Source: Kuafuiihalomonas sp964473255 (lineage in GTDB: Bacteria > Myxococcota > Kuafuiibacteriia > Kuafuiibacteriales > Kuafuiibacteriaceae). Taken from it: a stretch of 64,000 nt of DNA. Where the stretch lies: contig CAYYOT010000012.1 in assembly GCA_964473255.1 (NCBI GenBank), positions 25,929-89,928 of the forward strand, given 5' to 3'. The first letter of the stretch is position 1; every line of letters begins with the position of its first letter. The position numbers and the translations under genes are program-made. Positions 1-7,016 of the stretch are shown here, one piece after another. The notes beneath the pieces were generated by a model. The model had not been told where the DNA came from. It searched no databases and saw only the letters and a list, made by a program, of their open reading frames with translations.

Positions 1-41
1 GGCTGGCATCCGGGACTCTCGGCGTGATGTCGATCAAGGCA

Positions 42-70
42 TTGAACCTGAAATTCAGAGAAAACTACAC
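42..70 (+). promoter_or_regulatory. Candidate promoter with palindrome upstream of the small exported protein
   Basis: TTGAAC at 42-47 is followed after 17 bases by CTACAC at 65-70, a weak -35/-10 pair. The spacer starts with the 11-base palindrome CTGAAATTCAG (48-58), which could be an operator. The stretch is A-rich compared with its surroundings. This is a visual match only. Confidence 0.25.
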
Positions 71-127
71 CTTCCAAAAATGGACGTAATCCAGCAGGAT
101 ATGTCACAAGTCCTGGTTGGGGTCGCC

Positions 128-373
128 ATGCAGCATATTCGAAAGTTCGTCTTCACCGCGACGCTCGTCGCCGTCTTCTTCGGTCTCGCTCCGGGCGTCC
201 CGATGGGCGAAGCCGAAGCCGGCTGGCTCAAAGACCTGATCCATAGGATTCGGGCGAGCCGCCAGGCCCGACAGGCCGCTCCCGAGCTCGATCCGGGCAC
301 GGCGGGGCAAGCCATGGTGGTGCTGGCCGGCGGGGCCTATCTGATCGCTGGCCGTCGTCGTAAGAACGTCTGA
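128..373 (+). CDS. Small exported protein with VPEID-CTERM-like sorting tail (putative exosortase E substrate)
   Basis: An 81-residue protein. Residues 1-28 form a signal peptide (basic MQHIRK start, hydrophobic core). The middle is short and basic. The tail has the tripartite layout of exosortase substrates: APELDPG at 51-57, a hydrophobic helix (AMVVLAGGAYLIAG, about 62-75), and the basic end RRRKN. The motif is close to VPEID, the signal paired with exosortase E. The next gene, 80 bases downstream, is an exosortase E-type enzyme, which supports a dedicated enzyme-substrate pair. An in-frame ATG at 80 exists, but 128 gives a proper signal peptide. The mature part would be only about 25 residues, so it may be a short surface peptide. 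The function of the cleaved product is unknown. Confidence 0.75.
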   Translation: MQHIRKFVFTATLVAVFFGLAPGVPMGEAEAGWLKDLIHRIRASRQARQAAPELDPGTAGQAMVVLAGGAYLIAGRRRKNV

Positions 374-453
374 TCGAAACGCAGGGAACTTCAGGCGAGG
401 CGGGGCTCTCGCCTCCGCCGCGGACGCCTCCGGCGCCGCCCCTCTCCTGGGCG

Positions 454-1989
454 GTGTGGGCCGGCGTTCTCCTGCTGGAGTACCTGACGGTATCGTTCCT
501 TTTCGATGCCCAGCCCCTCCGCGACGCGGCGCACGGCTGGTTTGGATACACCGGCGCGCTCGGCCCAGCCCTGGTCGCCGTCGGGGCCGGAGCTCTGGTC
601 GTCGGCGCCGGCCCGGACCGTCGCGGGTTGGCCCTGCCCCGTGCGCCGCGGCGTCAGGCTCTGATCGCGGCGATGTGTCAGGTCTCCGCTTTCGCGATCC
701 TCGTCGCGGCAACCGCCGCCGTCGTCGCCGACATGACCGGGCCGGTCCTCATCGTGTGGCTCGGGGCGCTCTTGGCCGTGCTGGGCGCGACGTTTGCGGC
801 GGTCGTCGATCTCCGCACCGGAACCGCATTCGATGGGCAGCTCGCCCGGACCGTCGGCCTCGCCGCCGCCGTCGGCATCTCCGCCTACGTCGCCGGGCAG
901 GCGGCAACCCAGCTATGGGAGTTCCTCGCCGCCATCTCGCTGCGAGGCGCGGCGCTGTTGCTCCTACCCTTCGGTGATCTTCGGGTCGTCATACCGGAGG
1001 AGCGCCTCCTGGGCCTCGGCAACTATCTGGTGGAAGTCACGTCGGTCTGCTCCGGCGTCGAGGGTATCGGGCTCATCGTGGTCCTCGTCGGCGCCGACCT
1101 CTGGCTCCATCGGCGACGCATCCCGCGCGCCAAGGCGTTTGTCGTGCTCGGTCTCGCCGTCGTATTCGTGCTCTTCGCCAACGTGGTGCGCATCGCCCTC
1201 TTGGTCTTCGTCGGGGCGGCCGTCTCGCCCGGGATCGCGCAGGGCGGATTTCATTCCAAGGCGGGATGGGTCCTTTACTCGCTGGTGGCCTTGGGCTTCG
1301 TCGCCGTGAACCATCGCCGACTCTATAGCCCCGAGGTCCGACCCGAGCCGTCCTCCTCGCCCGCCGCCCCGTACCTGGTTCCGGTCGTGGTCGTCGCCGC
1401 AGCCAACCTGGTGTCCAGCCTGTTCACCGTCGACTTTCCCAGCAGCTATCCGCTCACCGCGCTCGCCGGAGGAGTCGCCATCGTCTGGGCTTACAAGCAC
1501 TGGCCGGAGACCCTCCGCGCTCCGAACTGGTCATGGGCTTTCGCGGTCGGGCTCGTTGCCTACGCGCTCTGGCTCTTCCTCCTCCCCGAGCCTGAACTGG
1601 CGCGTACGCAGGCTCGAGTGGACAGCATGTGGGCGGGAGGCCCTTGGTTTTGGGCGCCCTGGATCTTCGCTCGGATCGCCGGATCCGTGCTCGTGGCTCC
1701 CGTGGTCGAAGAACTGGCTTTCCGTGGCTTCCTCCTCCGCTGGGTCGCAGATGCGGACTTCAGCTCGGTGCCCTACGACCGCTTCGTTCCGGCCGGCATC
1801 CTCGTTTCGTCGGTTGCGTTCGGGCTCCTTCACTCGGCGGCCCTCGCCGGCGTCGCCGTGGGCATCCTGTACGCAGCCGCGCAGCTGGTCAGTGGACGAC
1901 TCGAGACTGCAGTCGTCGCTCATGCGGTGACGAACGCCTGTCTGGTCGTGCACGTGTTGGCCGGCGGAGCCTGGTGGCTCTGGCTGTGA
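454..1989 (+). CDS. xrtE: Exosortase E / CPBP protease fusion (VPEID-CTERM system)
   Basis: A 511-residue polytopic membrane protein with two fused halves. The N-terminal half is an exosortase: catalytic Cys199 in SVCSGVEGIG, Arg246 in NVVRIALL, and His267 in FHSKAGW, each at a membrane edge as expected. The C-terminal half is a CAAX/CPBP-type protease: EExxxR (Glu419-Glu420, PVVEELAFRG), His460 in FGLLHS and His490/Asn494 in HAVTN. This fusion is the hallmark of the exosortase E family, which is thought to cleave and transfer proteins with a VPEID C-terminal signal. The preceding small gene carries such a signal. The start is GTG; the frame stays open back to 364 without an ATG. The stop lies 7 bases from the convergent lipoprotein gene. 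Confidence 0.88.
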   Translation: MWAGVLLLEYLTVSFLFDAQPLRDAAHGWFGYTGALGPALVAVGAGALVVGAGPDRRGLALPRAPRRQALIAAMCQVSAFAILVAATAAVVADMTGPVLIVWLGALLAVLGATFAAVVDLRTGTAFDGQLARTVGLAAAVGISAYVAGQAATQLWEFLAAISLRGAALLLLPFGDLRVVIPEERLLGLGNYLVEVTSVCSGVEGIGLIVVLVGADLWLHRRRIPRAKAFVVLGLAVVFVLFANVVRIALLVFVGAAVSPGIAQGGFHSKAGWVLYSLVALGFVAVNHRRLYSPEVRPEPSSSPAAPYLVPVVVVAAANLVSSLFTVDFPSSYPLTALAGGVAIVWAYKHWPETLRAPNWSWAFAVGLVAYALWLFLLPEPELARTQARVDSMWAGGPWFWAPWIFARIAGSVLVAPVVEELAFRGFLLRWVADADFSSVPYDRFVPAGILVSSVAFGLLHSAALAGVAVGILYAAAQLVSGRLETAVVAHAVTNACLVVHVLAGGAWWLWL

Positions 1990-1996
1990 GCTCGTC

Positions 1997-2758
1997 TCAG
2001 AAGATACAAAAAGCCTCGGCCGGTCCGCAGCACACCTCCCGGTCCTCGTCGCTCGCGTTGATGCACTGAGACCCTTGAATCCGGCAGAGCGGCTGCTGGA
2101 CGATATCGCACACCGCGCAGTTGCAGGGCACGACCACCAAGGGGTCACAGGCCCGTCGAGCCGTCGTACAGCACGCCGAATCCGGACCGTCGGCGCACTC
2201 CTGGGCGTCGAGCTGGCATGCACCCACCCGGTCCACGGCGCCGCACCGCTCTTCGCACGCGCAGGGATCGGGCTCGGCCCGAAGGCAGGCCAGCGAGGCC
2301 AACAGCACGCGTCGAGTACAGGTGAGATCGTTGCACTGGCGGTCCGCCTGGCAATCGGCAGCATCGGCCGCTAGCTCTTGGCAGCGTGGGTTGTCCCCGG
2401 TGAAGTCGCTGCAGTCCTGCCTGCAGTTTTCGAGCTCGCCCTCTTCCAGCTCTTCGCACTCCACGCGGATTTCGCAGGCTTCCTCGCACACCTCGACCAC
2501 GGTGGGTGGTGGAGAGGCATCGGCAACCATCGCGTCGCGACGAGTCTGGGCATCGGGAAAGGAAGTGGCATCGGGACGACCCGCATCCACACCCCGGGCG
2601 TCGGGTCGATCGATCGACGCATCGGGTGTCGCGCGGGCGTCGGAGCTCTCGGCGTCGACTCGAGCGGCATCGGTGCGGCCAGCGCCGCCGTCGTCCGAGT
2701 CGCTGCAGGCCGACGCGACCAGGGCCAGAGTGACGAGAGGGAAAAGTGCGCGAGTCAC
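1997..2758 (-). CDS. Cys-rich lipoprotein with Asp/Ala linker
   Basis: About 253 residues. The chosen GTG start gives MTRALFPLVTLALVASAC, a compact lipoprotein signal peptide with the lipid-accepting Cys at 18; a longer GTG start at 2785 is possible. A 70-residue linker rich in Asp, Ala, Pro and Arg follows (repeated DAR/PDA steps), probably an extended tether. The C-terminal half is Cys-rich, with many CxxxC-like pairs, suggesting a disulfide-stapled fold. No known domain was recognised. It lies just downstream of dnaE2 on the same strand, so it may share that transcript. Confidence 0.7.
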   Translation of the reverse strand: MTRALFPLVTLALVASACSDSDDGGAGRTDAARVDAESSDARATPDASIDRPDARGVDAGRPDATSFPDAQTRRDAMVADASPPPTVVEVCEEACEIRVECEELEEGELENCRQDCSDFTGDNPRCQELAADAADCQADRQCNDLTCTRRVLLASLACLRAEPDPCACEERCGAVDRVGACQLDAQECADGPDSACCTTARRACDPLVVVPCNCAVCDIVQQPLCRIQGSQCINASDEDREVCCGPAEAFCIF

Positions 2759-2791
2759 GGACCGGTGATACCACGCAAGCTTCACCGGGCC

Positions 2792-5700
2792 TCAAAAGAA
2801 GTTCCGTGAGACCGCACCGGGGGTGGGACCGGCCAGCGGCTCGAAGCGATCGACGATGACGTTGCTGACCTGGTGCCGTCGCTCGAGCTTACCGACCGCA
2901 GCCAGCAGCACGGCATCCCGGACCCACGAACGGTGCCGTTCCCACACGTGGGAAAAGACCACCAGGTTCATCTGTCCGTCTTCATCCTCGAGCGTCATGA
3001 ATATGACGCCTTTCGCCGTTCCCGGTCGCTGGCGGACGGTCACCAAGCCCCCCACCTTCACCCGGCGACCGGGAGTCGTCGCTTCGACTTGGCGGTAGCC
3101 CATGATCCCCTGGCGCTTCAGGTCTTCACGAAGAAGCGCAACCGGATGAACCCGGGTCGACAGTCCGAGCGATCGAAAGTCTGCCTGCATCTCCTCCACC
3201 GGGTCCATCGTCGACAGCCCACGCGCTGGAAGAGGGGTGGATACGGTTCGTAGGAGCGGAGCGCCGCGATCGAAACCCAACACCTGCCAAAGCGCCTGTC
3301 GGCGGTCGCAGCCCAGACCGGAAAACGCATCGGCGGCGGCGAGCTGGACCGCGGCATCCAGCGGCACATCGGCTCGGTGAAGAACGTCGGTGACGCTCTC
3401 GAACGGTCTCTCGGTTCGCGCCAGGACGATCCGCTTCGCCACCGGCTCGCTGAGCTGACCGACTTGGTCGAGTCCGATGCGGACCGCCGGTTGGACGGGC
3501 CGACCGAAGCTCTTTCGCCCCTCGACATGGTCGGCCCAAGGCGTGTGACGTTTTTCCCGATGGGGACTCTCGTCGTACCAGGGCGGGATACGCTCGTCGT
3601 CCGGCACTTCGAGGGTCGTCTCCGCTTCGCTGTTCACGACGCAGGGGGGGCGCACCTCGAGGCCGTGCCGCCGACCGTCTTCGATCAGAGTGTGCACGCC
3701 GTAGAAGCCCATCGGCTGGCTATTGATGAGCGCGGCGAGAAATGCCGCCGGGTGATAGCGCTTCAGATAGCAGGAGGCGTACCCGATCAGGGCGAAGGAT
3801 GCCGCGTGAGACTCGGGAAAGCCGTACCCGCCAAAGCCCTGGATCATCTTGAAGATTCGCTCGGCAAAGTCCCTCTCCATACCGTTTTCGAGCATTCCGT
3901 CGATGATGCGGTCGCGCATCTTGTCGATGTGGAGCTGTGAGTTCCAGCCGATCGCTCGCCGAAGATGATCGGCTTCGCCTGGAGAAAAGCCCGCCACCTG
4001 TACGGCCACCTTCATGACCTGCTCTTGGAACAGCGGAAGTCCGTAAGTTCGACCCAGGATCTTCTCCAGGTCCGGGTGGGGATAATCGACGGGCTCGGTG
4101 CCTTCCCGTCGCCGCAGGTATGGATGCACCATGTCACCCTGGATCGGCCCGGGCCGAATGATGGCCACCGCTACCACGAGATCATAGAACGTTCGCGGGC
4201 GCAGCCGCGGGAGGGTCTGCATCTGGGCGCGGGACTCGACCTGAAACGTCCCCACGGTGTCGGCGTCGCCGATCATTTCGTACACCGCCGGCACTTCCGC
4301 GGGTACGGTCGCCAGCGATAGGTCTCGTCCTTCCGTCTGGCGAATCGCGTCGAACGCCCGGCGCACGACGGAAAGCATTCCCAAGGCGAGAAGGTCGACC
4401 TTGACCAGCCCCAGCGTCTCCACGTCGCGCTTGTCCCAAGCGATGACCGTCCGATGCTCCATCGTTGCGTTCTCGACGGGGAGCAGCTCGACGATCGGAT
4501 CCTTGGTGATGACGAATCCACCCGAGTGTAGCCCGAGATGACGAGGAAAGCCGCGAAGCTCTTCGGCCCAGCGAACCAGAAGACGCACGCGGGCATCGCG
4601 AGGGTCCATCCCGGCTTGGCGAACTTCCTCGTCGGTCATGTCCGGTGCCGACCAGTGGCCACGGCCGTCCGTGATACGGTCGATCTGGTCTTCGCCCAGC
4701 CCCAAGACCTTGCCCACTTCGCGGTACGCGAGCTTGCTCCGATAGCAGATGACGTTGGCGACCATCGCCGCCCGGTCCCGGCCATACTTTTCGAACACGT
4801 ACTGCATGACTTCCTCTCGGCGCTGATGCTCGAAGTCGACGTCGATGTCCGGCGGCTCGCCTCGCTCCGCGGAGATGAAGCGCTCGAAGAGCAGGTTCAT
4901 GCGCACGGGATCGATGGCCGTGATCCCCAAGCAAAAGCAGACGATGGAGTTGGCGGCCGAACCGCGGCCCTGGCAAAGAATCCCGCGCGAACGCGCGAAG
5001 CGCACGACATCCCAAACGGTGAGAAAATAGCCCTCGAAGCCGAGGTCTTCGATCAGCTTCATCTCGTGGTCGATCTGGTCCTCGACCTCACGCGGAATGC
5101 CCCGAGGATAGCGCTCCTGCGCGCCCTTTCGGACCAGCTTCCACAGATAGCCGAGCCCGGTTTCGCCTTCGGGCAGCACTTCCAGGGTGAAGTCGTGGAC
5201 CAGCTCGTCCAGGCGGAATCGGCAGGCATCGGCGAGCTCGACCGTCCGGGCAACGGCAGCGGCGTGCTCGGGGATCAGCCGGTACATCTCTTCGGCGCTG
5301 CGAAGGTAACCCATGCCGTGGGGCAACAGGTGTCGTCCCGCTTCGTCGAGCCGTTTCCCCACCCGGACGCCCGTCAAGATATCCTGCAGCGGCTTTCGCT
5401 CCCGCGCATGCATGACCACGCCGCCGGTGGCGACCACGGGGATTCCAAAACGCTGGGCGGCCGCCGTCACCTCCGCGATGCGCTCCGGGTCGTCGGGCCG
5501 AAACGCCCGCTCCACCGAGAGATGAAGCCGGTCGCCGAACAGGTCGCGTTCGCGGGCGAGCGAAAGATGGTCCGGCGGACCGACGTGGATGGCGAAGAGC
5601 CCGGCGGCCTGCGCGGCGACGTCGTCGAACGAGAGCTCGAACCCGCCTTTGCCGGTCTTCAGGCGGGCTTCACTCAAGAGCCGACAGAGTCGGCCGTAGC

Positions 5701-5965
5701 TGGCGCGATCCGAGGGCAGAAGAACCAGCCCCGGACCGGTCGTGGAAACACCGGTCAGGCGGACTTCGGTGCCGACCAGGATCTGAACGCCGTGCTCTTT
5801 ACCCGCGTTGAAAGCACGGACCACGCCGTACAGGCCGGCATGGTCGGTGATGGCCAGCCGGTCGTGGCCGAGGCGCGCCGCGGTGGCGACCAGCTCTTCC
5901 GGATGGGACGCCCCCCGCAGGAACGAGAAGTTCGACGCGCACCGCAGCTCGACGTATCCGGCCAC
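2792..5965 (-). CDS. dnaE2: Error-prone DNA polymerase III alpha subunit DnaE2 (ImuC)
   Basis: About 1057 residues. The N-terminal PHP domain opens with NFSFLRGASHPEEL and contains ITDHAGLYG. The C-family polymerase core has GRGSAANSIVCFCLG and the catalytic PDIDVDF (about residues 372-378 from this start). The C-terminal OB-fold runs VKVGGLVTVRQRPG to the end. The short length, without the extended tau-binding tail of DnaE1, and the sequence style identify DnaE2, the translesion polymerase that works with ImuB during SOS mutagenesis. GTG at 5965 places the start as in other family members; TTG at 5977 is the longest alternative but would fall inside the probable -10. A LexA-like box lies immediately upstream. 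The partner imuB is about 6.4 kb away rather than adjacent. Confidence 0.93.
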   Translation of the reverse strand: MAGYVELRCASNFSFLRGASHPEELVATAARLGHDRLAITDHAGLYGVVRAFNAGKEHGVQILVGTEVRLTGVSTTGPGLVLLPSDRASYGRLCRLLSEARLKTGKGGFELSFDDVAAQAAGLFAIHVGPPDHLSLARERDLFGDRLHLSVERAFRPDDPERIAEVTAAAQRFGIPVVATGGVVMHARERKPLQDILTGVRVGKRLDEAGRHLLPHGMGYLRSAEEMYRLIPEHAAAVARTVELADACRFRLDELVHDFTLEVLPEGETGLGYLWKLVRKGAQERYPRGIPREVEDQIDHEMKLIEDLGFEGYFLTVWDVVRFARSRGILCQGRGSAANSIVCFCLGITAIDPVRMNLLFERFISAERGEPPDIDVDFEHQRREEVMQYVFEKYGRDRAAMVANVICYRSKLAYREVGKVLGLGEDQIDRITDGRGHWSAPDMTDEEVRQAGMDPRDARVRLLVRWAEELRGFPRHLGLHSGGFVITKDPIVELLPVENATMEHRTVIAWDKRDVETLGLVKVDLLALGMLSVVRRAFDAIRQTEGRDLSLATVPAEVPAVYEMIGDADTVGTFQVESRAQMQTLPRLRPRTFYDLVVAVAIIRPGPIQGDMVHPYLRRREGTEPVDYPHPDLEKILGRTYGLPLFQEQVMKVAVQVAGFSPGEADHLRRAIGWNSQLHIDKMRDRIIDGMLENGMERDFAERIFKMIQGFGGYGFPESHAASFALIGYASCYLKRYHPAAFLAALINSQPMGFYGVHTLIEDGRRHGLEVRPPCVVNSEAETTLEVPDDERIPPWYDESPHREKRHTPWADHVEGRKSFGRPVQPAVRIGLDQVGQLSEPVAKRIVLARTERPFESVTDVLHRADVPLDAAVQLAAADAFSGLGCDRRQALWQVLGFDRGAPLLRTVSTPLPARGLSTMDPVEEMQADFRSLGLSTRVHPVALLREDLKRQGIMGYRQVEATTPGRRVKVGGLVTVRQRPGTAKGVIFMTLEDEDGQMNLVVFSHVWERHRSWVRDAVLLAAVGKLERRHQVSNVIVDRFEPLAGPTPGAVSRNFF

Positions 5966-5977
5966 CGGAGAGAACAA

Positions 5978-5994
5978 CAGAACACTTGTTCAGC
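5978..5994 (-). promoter_or_regulatory. LexA-like SOS box of dnaE2
   Basis: The sequence contains the perfect palindrome GAACACTTGTTC at 5980-5991. The 17 bases read on the plus strand, CAGAACACTTGTTCAGC, match 16 of 17 positions of the Myxococcus xanthus LexA consensus as I remember it (CTRHAMRYBYGTTCAGS). On the minus strand it sits between a possible TTGATT -35 and a TGTTGT -10 (5974-5979) just before the dnaE2 start, which is a repressing position. Confidence 0.75.
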
Positions 5995-6068
5995 TCAATC
6001 AAGCCCGAAACGGGGAACCCGGGGCGTGCGAGGTTTCTGCGGCTCCGCCCCGTCCACCCGCGCCCTCC

Positions 6069-6104
6069 GCCCTCCGGTCTTTCCGCGCCCTCCGGTCTTT
6101 CCGC
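6069..6104. repeat. Two tandem copies of an 18-bp unit
   Basis: GCCCTCCGGTCTTTCCGC occurs twice back to back (6069-6086 and 6087-6104) in the gap between the dnaE2 promoter and the end of the next lipoprotein gene. A GC-rich hairpin (GCCCC, 4-base loop, GGGGC at 6106-6119) follows. There is no T-run, so a classical terminator is not evident. Confidence 0.6.
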
Positions 6105-6135
6105 GGCCCCGACCGGGGCGAGCCCCGACAGCTCA

Positions 6136-6900
6136 TCAGCATCCGGCTTGAGTGTCGGGGACCTCGGTCGTCACGAATGCTTCGCGCACGAAGGTCGTGC
6201 CGCCGGGGACCGGGACCTCGACGCGATATCGGTCGACCTGGTCGGCGATGTCGGAGGGACGCGTGGTCTGACCGACGCGGGCGCGATTGATGATCAGCTG
6301 GACCGCCCCACCGTCGATCGTCACTTCGCCCGGCACGCCGAAGTCGAAAGCGAAGACCAGTGAATCGGGGAGGGCGAGCTCGGTCCCGGCGACATCGAGC
6401 ATGACCAGCCGCGTGCCGAGCTCCAGCTGCCGCTGCTCCTCTGAAGTGAGGTTCGTGACCTCGGGCGTCACCAGACGAAACCCAGACCAAATGTGGCCGA
6501 TGCCGTCCTCCTGGGAACCACACTCCCAGAGCAAAAGGTCACCTTGGCGGACGTCGGATTGCTCCTTCAGACGCTGCGGGTCGGGATTCATGGCCGATGT
6601 GATCGTGAGCTCCGGGTCACCGCTCGGCGGGTCGCCCGGCGTGTACCGTCCGGCGTCTTCCACCATGGCGTCACCGGACGCGTCGGCGCCCCCGTCATCC
6701 CTCCCAGCGTCGGGCTCGCCCGCGTCGATAAGACCCGCCTCGGCCCGGGCGTCGGGACGGTCGACCGCCGCGTCAGGGCGTACGTCCGGACCCGACGTGG
6801 CGTCATCCGACGCGCGTGCGTCGGCCGCTCCCGACGAGCCATCGTCGTCGGAGCACGCGAACAGCGCGAGGATGAATACCGCAGGTAAGCACCGTTGCAT
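6136..6900 (-). CDS. Lipoprotein with Asp/Ala linker, unknown C-terminal domain
   Basis: About 254 residues from the ATG at 6900, which gives MQRCLPAVFILALFAC, a lipoprotein signal with lipobox Cys16; an ATG at 6942 is less likely. An Asp/Ala/Pro/Arg-rich tether (about residues 17-85, with steps such as DRPDARAEAG) precedes a globular domain of about 160 residues predicted mostly beta, containing LLLWECGSQ and ending in Cys. The domain was not recognised. It is divergent from the CRTAC1-type lipoprotein at 7017, and the 116-base gap between them probably holds both promoters. The linker resembles that of the lipoproteins at 1997-2758 and 14244-16220. Confidence 0.7.
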   Translation of the reverse strand: MQRCLPAVFILALFACSDDDGSSGAADARASDDATSGPDVRPDAAVDRPDARAEAGLIDAGEPDAGRDDGGADASGDAMVEDAGRYTPGDPPSGDPELTITSAMNPDPQRLKEQSDVRQGDLLLWECGSQEDGIGHIWSGFRLVTPEVTNLTSEEQRQLELGTRLVMLDVAGTELALPDSLVFAFDFGVPGEVTIDGGAVQLIINRARVGQTTRPSDIADQVDRYRVEVPVPGGTTFVREAFVTTEVPDTQAGC

Positions 6901-7016
6901 GGAGGACCGAGGATGGGCGAAACCGGCGAAGCGGGCAAGCATCGTGCATTTTACCGATGCCGGAGCGCGTTCGGTTTAACCGAGTCGAGCTCCCGTCTGG
7001 TAGATCCTACGGGTCG

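Noticed and set aside
4538..6151. Long plus-strand open frame opposite dnaE2
   Set aside because: GC-rich antisense shadow; dnaE2 on the minus strand has all family motifs.
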